A program made the position numbers and the translations under genes. DNA of 64,000 nucleotides, taken from the NCBI RefSeq assembly GCF_029392315.1, contig NZ_CP113939.1, positions 1,116,001 through 1,180,000 of the forward strand, written 5' to 3'. A model generated the notes under the pieces. It had not been told where the DNA came from and did not search any database. It was given only the letters and a program-made list of their open reading frames with translations. Positions within the stretch are counted from its first letter, which is position 1, and each line of letters begins with the position of its first letter. Positions 9,622-18,201 of this stretch are shown here, piece after piece. Origin of the DNA: Bifidobacterium sp. ESL0690 (GTDB lineage: Bacteria; Actinomycetota; Actinomycetes; Actinomycetales; Bifidobacteriaceae).

Positions 9622-10926
9622 CTATAGAAAAGTGACCATGTAGACAGGGCAATAGATGATGTTGTCTTCTGCCGAAAGGTTGTCCTCGCACAAGACGATG
9701 GCATGGTCGATGTCCCAGTTTGGAGTTTTCATCACGTTGCTTAGAGCACTGTGCCGCTTGTAATCCTTGCCGGATTTGACCTCGATCGGTATTGCCCCCG
9801 ATATCGGTGTGTCGATGACGAAATCGAGTTCTCCGAACTTTTTGTTGCGATAATAATAAAGCTCATGGCCGTGTGCGTGCAGTTCCTCGGCAACGACGTT
9901 TTCGTATATAGAGCCGTAATTGACACCAAGTTTGTCGCTGATGATACTACGGGTGACCTGCATTCCGCATGCGGCGGTGAGTAAGCCGACATCATTGAAG
10001 AAAAGCTTAAAATATTGCCGGTTTTCTGCCAGTTTAAGAGGTGTTCGTGGTTCCTTTACATTGCGCACCGGCAAGGCAACACCGGCGTCGACCAGCCACA
10101 GAAAATCGTCGCGGTAACGCTCGTAACGTCCTTTCGAAGCCAATGCACTGAAGTTGAAGCGTTTTGATTGTGAATTCAGTTGTGAGGGCATCCGATCGAA
10201 AACTTCCCGGATGGCAAGTTTCCTGTCATCGGCATACTTTGTAATATCCGCTCGGTAGAAGTGCAGAATATCGTTTTGTACGATATCGACTTGGCCGAGA
10301 TTCTGCGTGCGGACGAATTCATCAACCGCTTGGGGCATACCGCCGATGATGAGATATCGATGAAAGAGAGTCATTAATCGTTCATGAACGGCTGAACTGA
10401 CTGGCCGGTGTGAACGAAAAGCATTTCGAGCTTCGTTCCACGCCTCTTTCCCAACGCCATTGGCCCGACAGAATTCTTCGAAATCAAGTGGATGCATATC
10501 GATTGCATGGAGATAGCCGACCGGAAAAGAGCGGACGTCATTAAGCTCGACTCCAAGCAAGGAACCGGAAAGAATAAAGTCATAACCTTTTCGCTGGGTC
10601 AGATACTTAATTGCGGTGACTATCTTGCTGCACTCCTGAACTTCGTCGATGAAAATCAGCGTGTTTCCGGGCACCATCTCTGCTCCGGCAAAAGCTGAAA
10701 TAGCTAAGAATAATTCTTCAGCGCCGTTCGCAGTGTTGAATGTGGACAGCATTTCGGGCTGTTCAATGAGATCGAGATGAATATAATGTTCATATTCGTT
10801 GCGGCCGAATTCGTTGATGATGAAAGTCTTGCCTACCTGTCTAGCTCCGGTCACCAGGCAGGCTTGCGTGGTCTTGTTGTTTTTCCAATTCAGCAAGTCT
10901 TGATAGACCTTACGAAACAGTGCCAT
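9622..10926 (-). CDS. AAA-family ATPase with DUF4143-type C-terminus
   Basis: A 434-residue protein. It has an N-terminal P-loop ATPase (GARQVGKT near residue 28, Walker B LIFIDEVQE near residue 90) and a sensor SGS segment (FILSGSLLGV), followed by a C-terminal DUF4143 region with a nuclease-like core (LDFVIDTPISGAIPIEVKSGKDYKR: D, E-V-K pattern). Many bacteria carry several such genes; their cellular role is unknown. The E-V-K signature resembles a PD-(D/E)XK site. It lies tail-to-tail with the toxin gene, and three direct repeats at 33-bp spacing sit directly before its start. Confidence 0.85.
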   Translation of the reverse strand: MALFRKVYQDLLNWKNNKTTQACLVTGARQVGKTFIINEFGRNEYEHYIHLDLIEQPEMLSTFNTANGAEELFLAISAFAGAEMVPGNTLIFIDEVQECSKIVTAIKYLTQRKGYDFILSGSLLGVELNDVRSFPVGYLHAIDMHPLDFEEFCRANGVGKEAWNEARNAFRSHRPVSSAVHERLMTLFHRYLIIGGMPQAVDEFVRTQNLGQVDIVQNDILHFYRADITKYADDRKLAIREVFDRMPSQLNSQSKRFNFSALASKGRYERYRDDFLWLVDAGVALPVRNVKEPRTPLKLAENRQYFKLFFNDVGLLTAACGMQVTRSIISDKLGVNYGSIYENVVAEELHAHGHELYYYRNKKFGELDFVIDTPISGAIPIEVKSGKDYKRHSALSNVMKTPNWDIDHAIVLCEDNLSAEDNIIYCPVYMVTFL

Positions 10927-10940
10927 TCTTCATCCATTCT

Positions 10941-11024
10941 TACACTTATCCAACCTTATTCTCCTAATGATTGTACACTTATCCAACCTTAATTGCTTCA
11001 GAAATATACACTTTTCCAACCAAT
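10941..11024. repeat. Three direct repeats with exact 33-bp period
   Basis: The unit TACACTTATCCAACCTTA occurs at 10941-10958 and 10974-10991 without a mismatch, and a third diverged copy (TACACTTTTCCAACCAAT) at 11007-11024. The start-to-start distance is 33 bp both times. The block lies 15 bases upstream of the AAA ATPase start (minus strand), in its promoter or leader. About three helical turns separate the copies, which fits tandem protein-binding sites. Confidence 0.8.
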
Positions 11025-11103
11025 TGAGAATCTCGATAAAGAAAAAATTTAACAATTTTCTCTACTATGTTTCTTAGTGTTGCTGTGTTATGAAATAGAT
11101 ATT

Positions 11104-11514
11104 TCATTGCTCGTGGATAAGTTCTAAGATTCTTTCCCAAGGAATTATCTTACGGATAGCGGCGCATTGGGATGAAACATTACTTTTTGAAGAAGCCATA
11201 TTCGCAGCAGATTGTACGATTTCTGAATCTTCTCCTAGTGCTTCGGCCACCCAGAGCAATCCTGGAGCACATAAAAAGTGATTCCAGAACGACTTAGCAT
11301 CAAGATTATGGTTTTTGCGATGGTAGGCCCCAGAACTGTTATACTCATTCAGCCATCGCGTGACATGTGTACGCTGGCTGTCCCACCAATGAGGGCCGGA
11401 AAGAAATTCATGTTCGTATGCATCTGAAATTGGATAATGTTTATTCTTACTGGAAAGAAGGCGAGATAATTCTCTTGGTGTCCATTCCTTGTTGTGCTTA
11501 TGCAGATGCAGCAT
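11104..11514 (-). CDS. Unknown 136-residue protein
   Basis: I do not recognise this family. The protein is rich in Trp and His (HWW, FWNHFLCAPGLLW) and soluble, with no membrane segment. It begins LHLHKHNKEWTPRELSRLL, which may be a short helical domain, and ends WERILELIHEQ. It lies 59 bases downstream of the zinc-ribbon nuclease gene in the same direction, so the two may be cotranscribed. It is AT-richer than the core genome, like its partner. The start codon has no strong Shine-Dalgarno sequence. Confidence 0.65.
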   Translation of the reverse strand: MLHLHKHNKEWTPRELSRLLSSKNKHYPISDAYEHEFLSGPHWWDSQRTHVTRWLNEYNSSGAYHRKNHNLDAKSFWNHFLCAPGLLWVAEALGEDSEIVQSAANMASSKSNVSSQCAAIRKIIPWERILELIHEQ

Positions 11515-11573
11515 AATGTGACTCGATTTCTATTAATTGGGATTAAGCTCTCGACTTCGATTGCTGGAATGTT

Positions 11574-13337
11574 TTATAGATTTTGTCCAGATATTGAATC
11601 TACAAAAGCCTCCACTAGTTCCAAGTTCTTTCTTATTTCTGGGTGTTCTTTGTAAACTGTAATTTCTTTGTATTTATTGCCAAGATTCCCTAATGAGGCT
11701 AAGCCGTGTTCGCGAAGGCGAAACACAATCCAACCGGCATCTAAGAGGTCTTGAGTTTTTCGAGTATCAGTGTCAACTTTAGTTCTGTGCCAGTAATCCC
11801 CATCATATTCAATGGCGATATTCTGGTCATTGATGCGACAAATAATGTCAGGTCTCCAAGCTGATCCACGACTGAACGAATTGTTTTTTAGCAATACGCC
11901 GGAACGTACGTTTTCAAAAAGTTCCCTTGCTTCAGCGAAATATTCGAGTTCAATAGCTGATTTGCCGGTTTCCTTGCATTCAGGGCAAGATGAATGCCCT
12001 TGCCAACGGGAAAGAGTACTCGCTTGCCATTGATGATGCGGATTTACTGAACAGATCCATTTTGGCACAAATGGAGTTGCACCAGTTGGTGTTATTTCCC
12101 AAGCTGTTAATGGATTTTCAGGAGACCATTCTTTGGCAAGATCAGGAGCAAAATAAGCCAATGAACCCACAAGTGTTTTGCATTTAGGACATAGCCACAT
12201 AGGGTGAAGAAAACGGTCTTTTACGCGTTGCTGCCACTCATAATTACAACGGCCGCACTTCCACCAGACATTACGTTTCGAATCAGCTGTGACATTCCCA
12301 GGATTCCAATTACCATTTTTCTCGGGATTCCATTGCTCAGATATTTCAGGACAAACAAATGCCAAAGCTCGGTCGCCTATTCCTTTTGCTTTTGTTCTAA
12401 GCATTTTGCAGACAGGACATCCGTGGAGATAGGTGCTGGGAGACATTGTTACTTGATGACCTTTGGGGCACTGAAATCTATAAGCAGCTTTGTCGTTGTG
12501 TGAATCATCCAGTGTGACACTATTTGGGTTGCTTTCATCGTTCCAAGCTTCAGATAATTGTGGAATATCTGAAACTCGGGTGTTTATTTCCCAACGTTGT
12601 TGTTTTCCGTATCGTTTACGAATCTTTTCCTTTGTTCTACGGGAACACTCAGGACAAGATGGCATATAAACTGGCGCTGTTTGGAATCGATGTCCACAGT
12701 TAGGGCATTTCCACCAATATTGTTTTATTGCAGAGTTACGTGGTGCTGTCTTCCATTCGTCAATGTTGTTCCGCTCAAAGTCCCACCATTCATACAATCC
12801 AGAATCGGAATCAGAGACGAGAGGTTTTCCCTGGTTTCTTGGTTTTACTGTCGCAGATCCAGCTTTACTCATGCAAGGGCATCCAAATTGAAAAATACTG
12901 GAATCTTCAATGAGTCTGCGACCACATCGAAGACATTCAACAATTATTGCATAGAGACGTTGACCGTCATAGAGGACATCAACAAGGTTAAAACTGCATT
13001 CTTTGCATTTCTCTTGGATACGTTTATAGTCTTTTGCTTGTTGATCTTTAGAGACCACTGTAGGCTGTTGCTGTTTATGTCCTCTCAGATAACAAGCATC
13101 ACAAGCGACTCGTTCGTAAGGAGATAATTCCCGCTTCCAGACTGTTTTTGGAATGTAATCCGCAGCGATTCCACATTCAATGCACTGGCATCTAACATAT
13201 TTGCTTGTGTTCTGGAACTCACCAATGAGTTCCAAACCTTTTTCAAGAAACTTTTTATGAACACAGTTCATGCAGACTCGTGCTTTTGGTTTGAATACAG
13301 GGTTAACGCCACATATTCGACACAGTCTTTCTGCCAT
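11574..13337 (-). CDS. Treble-clef zinc-ribbon array protein with C-terminal endonuclease-like domain
   Basis: A 587-residue protein. Residues 1-140 hold several CxxC pairs (CRICG, CMNC, CIECG, CDACY, CKECS, CLRCG). Residues about 160-460 hold four or more DUF4379-like treble-clef units, each with WWKCPxCGH-like and CPxC motifs separated by about 60-70 residues. The C-terminus (about 480-570) matches a Vsr/PD-(D/E)XK-like nuclease: RPDIIC, IAIEYDGDYWH, then KTQDLLDAGWIVFRLREHGL. This points to DNA binding and cleavage, perhaps in defence or mobile-element biology; that is inference. A TATAAT element seven bases before the ATG suggests a leaderless mRNA. Base composition is AT-richer than the core. 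Confidence 0.78.
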   Translation of the reverse strand: MAERLCRICGVNPVFKPKARVCMNCVHKKFLEKGLELIGEFQNTSKYVRCQCIECGIAADYIPKTVWKRELSPYERVACDACYLRGHKQQQPTVVSKDQQAKDYKRIQEKCKECSFNLVDVLYDGQRLYAIIVECLRCGRRLIEDSSIFQFGCPCMSKAGSATVKPRNQGKPLVSDSDSGLYEWWDFERNNIDEWKTAPRNSAIKQYWWKCPNCGHRFQTAPVYMPSCPECSRRTKEKIRKRYGKQQRWEINTRVSDIPQLSEAWNDESNPNSVTLDDSHNDKAAYRFQCPKGHQVTMSPSTYLHGCPVCKMLRTKAKGIGDRALAFVCPEISEQWNPEKNGNWNPGNVTADSKRNVWWKCGRCNYEWQQRVKDRFLHPMWLCPKCKTLVGSLAYFAPDLAKEWSPENPLTAWEITPTGATPFVPKWICSVNPHHQWQASTLSRWQGHSSCPECKETGKSAIELEYFAEARELFENVRSGVLLKNNSFSRGSAWRPDIICRINDQNIAIEYDGDYWHRTKVDTDTRKTQDLLDAGWIVFRLREHGLASLGNLGNKYKEITVYKEHPEIRKNLELVEAFVDSISGQNL

Positions 13338-13344
13338 GATGTAA

Positions 13345-13350
13345 ATTATA
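13345..13350 (-). promoter_or_regulatory. Consensus -10 element placed for a leaderless transcript
   Basis: Reading the minus strand, TATAAT ends seven bases before the ATG of the zinc-ribbon nuclease gene, so transcription would start at or next to the start codon. No Shine-Dalgarno sequence is present, which agrees. Confidence 0.55.
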
Positions 13351-13388
13351 TCGGTTTATAATTTCTGCAAGTTCATAGGGGAAAGATT

Positions 13389-13622
13389 TCAGGTATTTGC
13401 GTATTCTTTTTCGATTGAGCGGAAGTCATCGATCATCGGCTTGACGCGGGCGAACCAATGACAGAGGAAGGGAACACCCTCTTCGCCAAACGTGGAAGAC
13501 AGAATATTGCCTTGATTGTCCATGACGGCGGTGCGGTCAAAGCCCTGTTCGAAGATGCGCAGAGAGTCGTCGTCCCATTGCATTTTGATGCCATCGATGA
13601 TGAACACATTTTCGTCGCTCAT
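13389..13622 (-). CDS. Hypothetical 77-residue protein
   Basis: A small acidic protein with no recognised domain. It starts with ATG right after GGAGGAGAC, an excellent ribosome binding site, so it is likely to be real. The sequence (IDGIKMQWDDDSLRIFEQGFDRTAVMDNQGNILSS when read with breaks) suggests beta strands. It sits between the zinc-ribbon nuclease gene and the two-component system, same strand as both, but no operon is evident. Function is unknown. Confidence 0.65.
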   Translation of the reverse strand: MSDENVFIIDGIKMQWDDDSLRIFEQGFDRTAVMDNQGNILSSTFGEEGVPFLCHWFARVKPMIDDFRSIEKEYANT

Positions 13623-13698
13623 GTCTCCTCCTTCAGTATTTGAATCCGTGAATCTGAAACTAGTTTAGCAGAGATTGCTCCATTCCAAGGGGTGAAGA

Positions 13699-14442
13699 TC
13701 AGTGCTGACCGGCGTTGAGCCAGGCTATGGCCAGTTGGGTGCGGTTGGCGAGGCAGAGCTTGGTGAGAATGTCGGTGATACGGTTGCGGACGGTGCCTTC
13801 GCTTAGGTAGAGCTGGGCGGCGATGTCGTGGTTATCAAGGCCTTGGGCGACCAAACTGGCGATGTCGCGTTCGCGAGCGCTCAATGTTGAGAACGCTGAA
13901 GTGGGCACATTGATAACGTCTTTCAGGGGTGCGTTCGATGGGACATCTCTAGGGATGTCACGTTCGCGGGCTGTGAATGACGTGTTCATGCGGGTGTTGT
14001 CTCCGGCTTCACTTCTACTGGTTGCTGAAGCGGCTGCGGATAGTTTGCCGAGCACTTGTGCGCCGAGTACGACCTGACCGGCCATTACCGCCTGAAGCGC
14101 AGGGCCTACGGAAGACGCATCCTGCTTGATGAGGTAGCCTTTGGCTCCCAGCGCGATGGCCTGATCGATGTATTCCTTATCATCGAAGGTGGTGAGGAAA
14201 AGGATACGGGCGGCCTTGTCACGCGCTAGGATTCGCCGTGCGGCTTCCAGACCGTCGACGCCGGGCATCTGGATATCAATCAAGAGCACGTCGGGTCTGT
14301 CTGCTGGGTCGCCAAAATATTTGGCTATTGCCGCTTCGCCGTCATTCGCGGTCCATAACACCTCTGCGGCGTTCACCGCCTCGAGAATCGTCGTGAGTGA
14401 CGAGCAGACGATCGGATCATCGTCGACGATTGCGGTTTTCAT
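13699..14442 (-). CDS. NarL/LuxR-type response regulator with extended linker
   Basis: A 247-residue regulator. The receiver domain has the acidic pair DDD at residues 8-10, the phosphoacceptor in VLLIDIQMPG, the T of FLTTFDD and the K of YLIKQDA. The C-terminal LuxR HTH reads LSARERDIASLVAQGLDNHDIAAQLYLSEGTVRNRI. It is about 30 residues longer than usual: a linker near residues 135-175 contains SFTARERDIPRDV, an apparent partial repeat of the HTH start (FSTLSARERDIASLV). It overlaps the kinase gene by four bases (ATGA). Divergence from the ABC operon suggests it controls that operon, as LnrK controls lnrLMN. Confidence 0.9.
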   Translation of the reverse strand: MKTAIVDDDPIVCSSLTTILEAVNAAEVLWTANDGEAAIAKYFGDPADRPDVLLIDIQMPGVDGLEAARRILARDKAARILFLTTFDDKEYIDQAIALGAKGYLIKQDASSVGPALQAVMAGQVVLGAQVLGKLSAAASATSRSEAGDNTRMNTSFTARERDIPRDVPSNAPLKDVINVPTSAFSTLSARERDIASLVAQGLDNHDIAAQLYLSEGTVRNRITDILTKLCLANRTQLAIAWLNAGQH

Positions 14443-15719
14443 ACGGTTTCTTCTTCCTTATTGCTGGTATCTGTGTTTGTGCTCGTCCACGGTGCTTTCG
14501 GCAGCGAGACGAACACACGCCAGCCGTCGCGGTACGGGCCACAAAGCGAGGTACCGCCGAGGGCGTGGACACGTTGCTCTATGTCCGCCAGGCCCATGCC
14601 GCGAAGGTCGGGGATGATTCCGTTCGTGGATTGAGCCGTTGGTTTCGTCGCTGCTTTGTTAAACACCGCAAGTTGCCAGAACGCGGGATAATCATGCAAC
14701 GAAACGTTGGCGCTACTCGCATCAGAGTGGCGAATCACATTGGTCAATGCCTCGCGGATGACGGCGGTGAAGCAACGGGCCACCGGGGCCGGGGTGTTTT
14801 CGATATCGCAATCCAGCGTAACGGAAAAATCCGGCCTTGCGCTATCCATGACATGCACGGCGTCCGCAATCTGCGCCTCGAAATCAGTTCCGTCGTCTTC
14901 AAGGTCGTGCACGGAACGCCGCACCATCGTCATCGCTTCGTTGAGGCTTTCGTTGATGCCAGCGAGTTGTTTCGCTGCAGTTTCGTCATCGGTAGCGTTC
15001 GCCACAGCACTGGCCGCCTGCGTCTGCATCAGAGCACGAGTAAGCAGATGTCCGACATTGTCATGAATCTCGCGGGCGATGCGGGTGCGCTCACGCAGGG
15101 TCGCCACGCGGGTCGATTCCTCTTGTTGCTCGCGCAGTGAATCGATTTGTGTCGCGTTGCGGCGGCGGGTCGCTCTGATGGTGTCTTTGAGGGCGAGCAA
15201 CCTACGGTGTTCAAAATCGGAAATGGAGAAAATATATCCTAATAGAGCGGTGAGGCACGAAAAGAGCATCGCAATGGCAGCATCCAATACCGGATGAATC
15301 GCGGAATGGCGGTTGTGGACGGCTGGCAAGAACCCACCAAACCGATAAGTCCAATATGAACATATCAACGGGAGAATCCAGCACCATCGCATCAACTTGT
15401 GCCACTGCTTTTCAGATTGGTCAGTCGGAATGACCATCATTGCGAACGCGACCAATGGCATGAACGCAAGAAATTCAGGGAGCAATAACGATGGTATGCA
15501 GAACAGCAGCAAGGGGAGCGGCGCGAAATCGGGAGTATTGCCACCAAAGTGCCGGTCATCGTTGTCAAGCCATTGGGCGAGTGCCGAACAGCAAATGGCA
15601 GTAAGCAAGGCAACGATAGCGGTGACATCGAACGAGCTGTGTTGCCTCGCCGCCTCAAGCAGGGCGCAGCAAAGCAGCAATGCCACTCCGGCCGCGTCCT
15701 GAAGATACCTTTTGCTCAC
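14439..15719 (-). CDS. Sensor histidine kinase, NarL/DesK-type
   Basis: A 426-residue kinase starting at GTG. Five or so hydrophobic helices in the first 170 residues form a membrane sensor without a large extracellular domain, followed by a short coiled region. The HisKA_3 motif AREIHDNVGHLLTRAL carries the phosphorylated histidine; the HATPase domain shows IREALTNVIRHSDA (N box) and GMGLADIEQRV (G box). The small extracellular portion fits kinases that sense membrane stress or act with an ABC transporter. It is cotranslated with the response regulator. Confidence 0.9.
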   Translation of the reverse strand: MSKRYLQDAAGVALLLCCALLEAARQHSSFDVTAIVALLTAICCSALAQWLDNDDRHFGGNTPDFAPLPLLLFCIPSLLLPEFLAFMPLVAFAMMVIPTDQSEKQWHKLMRWCWILPLICSYWTYRFGGFLPAVHNRHSAIHPVLDAAIAMLFSCLTALLGYIFSISDFEHRRLLALKDTIRATRRRNATQIDSLREQQEESTRVATLRERTRIAREIHDNVGHLLTRALMQTQAASAVANATDDETAAKQLAGINESLNEAMTMVRRSVHDLEDDGTDFEAQIADAVHVMDSARPDFSVTLDCDIENTPAPVARCFTAVIREALTNVIRHSDASSANVSLHDYPAFWQLAVFNKAATKPTAQSTNGIIPDLRGMGLADIEQRVHALGGTSLCGPYRDGWRVFVSLPKAPWTSTNTDTSNKEEETV

Positions 15720-15987
15720 GATTCGAGAGTATCACCCGGTCTCTGTGGCGAATGTTGCGCCGTGTGCCGAAGGTAATCGCGTCTCGCCGCTGTAATCCAT
15801 TTCTTTTCAATGATTTGTGATGTGACGTACGGTGCCCCGCAAAAATGCCAAAGACAGAAAGTAGTGACAAATGTAATTAGTGATACGACAAGAAAATGAC
15901 GACACTCACCATATCTTCTGCGCTTTTCTACGACACAATGGAATCACCAACATACACAACGTTCGATATAGATAGGAAGGTTCATCT

Positions 15988-16959
15988 ATGAACGCGAAAC
16001 AAGACCCGAGCGGAACCGGCAACGTTCCCGCGGTCAAGATCAGCCATCTGGTCAAGCGTTACGGCGACCATCTGGTACTCGACGACTTCGACCTCGACGT
16101 GCCGCAAGGCAAGATATTCGGTCTGCTCGGTCCCAACGGCAGCGGCAAGACCACGTTGATTAATTGCATTCTTTCGCTCCTGACCTACGATTCGGGGAAT
16201 ATCAGGATTTTCGGCGAACCGATGACGCCGAGCGCCTACGTGCTCAAAGCTCGCATCGGTTTGGTGCCGCAGGATGTCGCGGTGATTGAGGAGCTGACGG
16301 TGGAGGAGAACATCGACTATTTCTGCTCGCTTTACGTGCCGAAGAAGGGCAAACGTAAACTGCTGGTCGACGAAGCCATCGCGCTGGTCGGACTCGGGGA
16401 TTTCCGCAAATACCGGCCGAAGAATCTTTCCGGCGGGTTGAAGCGTCGATTGAATATTGCCTGCGGCATCGCGCACAAACCCGATCTCATCTTCTTTGAC
16501 GAGCCGACCGTGGCCGTCGACCCGCAAAGCCGCAACGCCATCCTTGAAGGGATTGAACGCCTCAACTGTGCCGGAGCGACTGTGGTCTACACGAGCCATT
16601 ACATGGAGGAGGTCGAGCAAATCTGCGACCAAATACTCATCATGGATCACGGCCGCCACGTCGCGGAAGGCACGGTCGGCGAGCTTAAGGCGATGGTCTC
16701 CACCGGCGACCGCATACTCGTCGAAACGCTGGATCTCGCTGACACAGCACTTGCCGATCTAAAGGGGCTGCCGACCATCGTTGATGCTGACTACGACGGC
16801 AAAACGCTGACCGTACGCTGCAAAGCAGGCGAGCGCAATCTGGTCGATGTCCTCGACCTTCTGCAACGTTCCGGTGCCAACATCGGCCACGTCTCCTCGA
16901 ACCCGCCGACGTTGAACGACGTGTTCCTCGAGATGACCGGCAAGGCGCTGAGGGACTAG
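15988..16959 (+). CDS. ABC transporter ATPase (ABC-2 type, drug/lipid export)
   Basis: A 323-residue ATPase of the DRA/CcmA-like group: Walker A GPNGSGKTT near residue 50, Q-loop VPQDVAV, signature LSGGLKRRLNIACG, Walker B LIFFDEPTVAVD and H-loop TSHYMEE, with a 90-residue C-terminal extension typical of drug-export ATPases. It is the first gene of a three-gene operon with two permeases. The AGGAAGG ribosome binding site lies upstream, and the promoter region is shared with the divergent kinase gene. The order of kinase, regulator, ATPase and two permeases matches LnrJK-LnrLMN (linearmycin resistance); the substrate is not shown. Confidence 0.92.
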   Translation: MNAKQDPSGTGNVPAVKISHLVKRYGDHLVLDDFDLDVPQGKIFGLLGPNGSGKTTLINCILSLLTYDSGNIRIFGEPMTPSAYVLKARIGLVPQDVAVIEELTVEENIDYFCSLYVPKKGKRKLLVDEAIALVGLGDFRKYRPKNLSGGLKRRLNIACGIAHKPDLIFFDEPTVAVDPQSRNAILEGIERLNCAGATVVYTSHYMEEVEQICDQILIMDHGRHVAEGTVGELKAMVSTGDRILVETLDLADTALADLKGLPTIVDADYDGKTLTVRCKAGERNLVDVLDLLQRSGANIGHVSSNPPTLNDVFLEMTGKALRD

Positions 16960-16968
16960 GAGCGCGGT

Positions 16969-18201
16969 ATGTTCACAACGTTTAAGGCATATCTCAAAGC
17001 CGGGGTGAGAAACCCGAGCATCATCTTCTGGGTGCTGGCCTTTCCGCTCATCATGCTGGCGATGTTCCAGCTCATGTTCAGCGACATCAACGATCTAATC
17101 CACGTCGATTCGCAATCCATGGCCGTAGCCGAAGACTCGAACTGGAGCAAAACGGCCGGAGCCGAACAGGTGGTCAAGGCGCTCGCGGGTGAGCAGGAAG
17201 ATGCCAAGAGTCAAGCCAAAAGCAAGGACTCGAAGAGCGACAACGAAAAGCTGATAACCATCAGACAAGCTTCCGGGGTTGCCGACGCCAAACGAATGGT
17301 GGCCGACGGCAAAGCCAAAGGCTACCTTTATGTGGACGATTCGGGAGCATTGCATATGGCGCTCGCGGATACGACGGTGAATTCCGGCAATCAGGCCGTT
17401 TCGATGAGCGTGACCGCAATCGATTACGCGTTGCAGCAATACAACGAGACCGGCCGTGTGGTCACTGCGATAGCGGCCAAGAACCATGCCGCCATGGCAA
17501 ACCCGCAGGTCAGATCGAGTATCGGTTCATCGGATGGGTTCCTGCAACACGTAAGTGTGACGAGTGTAAAACCGCACCGTTTCGCACGCTATTATTTCTC
17601 GCTGCTCGGGATGGCCTGTTTGTTGGGCATGACCGTATCCATCAACCTCATCACGCTCGCCCAAGCGATCCTTTCGGCCCTTGGCGTGCGGGTCAGTGTC
17701 TCGCCGTTGCCGAAGATCCGGCAGGCGATTGCCACACTTATGGCCTCGTGGGTGCTTTCTTTTGCCTGCATGCTGATCGCGTTCCTAGCGATGCGTTACA
17801 TCTTTGGTGTCGGCATAGCCGGGCGTGAGCCGGCAGCAGTGCTTGCGGTGGCGGCATCGACCTTGATGGCGAGCTCGTTGGGGCTGGTCATCGGTGCCAT
17901 TCCGAAACTTTCGAAGCACGCCAAATTGAGCCTGAGCACGGTACTCACCTGCTTCTTGTCGCTGTTTACCGGTCTGTATGGCACCGGCGCGATGGCGCTA
18001 GGGGATAGGTTGCGGCAAAAGGCGCCTGTCATCGCCCAGCTCAACCCCGCCCGCCAGGTGAGTGACCTGTTCTATGACTTACTGTATTACGACAATTACC
18101 ATCCATTCTTTATCGGTCTGGCTATCATGGCCGCCACCACGGTCGTTTTCGTCCTGATCGTCGTGGCGATGCTGAGGAGGCAACGTTATGAACATCTGTA
18201 A
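16969..18201 (+). CDS. ABC-2 type transporter permease 1
   Basis: A 410-residue permease. One N-terminal membrane helix is followed by a large extracytoplasmic domain (about residues 45-190, with the basic/acidic stretch DAKSQAKSKDSKSDNEK) and then about five helices, the ABC2_membrane_3 pattern. It starts nine bases after the ATPase gene, and its end overlaps the next permease by 14 bases. The two permeases probably form a heterodimer. Confidence 0.88.
   Translation: MFTTFKAYLKAGVRNPSIIFWVLAFPLIMLAMFQLMFSDINDLIHVDSQSMAVAEDSNWSKTAGAEQVVKALAGEQEDAKSQAKSKDSKSDNEKLITIRQASGVADAKRMVADGKAKGYLYVDDSGALHMALADTTVNSGNQAVSMSVTAIDYALQQYNETGRVVTAIAAKNHAAMANPQVRSSIGSSDGFLQHVSVTSVKPHRFARYYFSLLGMACLLGMTVSINLITLAQAILSALGVRVSVSPLPKIRQAIATLMASWVLSFACMLIAFLAMRYIFGVGIAGREPAAVLAVAASTLMASSLGLVIGAIPKLSKHAKLSLSTVLTCFLSLFTGLYGTGAMALGDRLRQKAPVIAQLNPARQVSDLFYDLLYYDNYHPFFIGLAIMAATTVVFVLIVVAMLRRQRYEHL

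Noticed and set aside
10941..11024. CRISPR array
   Set aside because: There are only three 18-bp copies with 15-base gaps, no leader and no cas genes.
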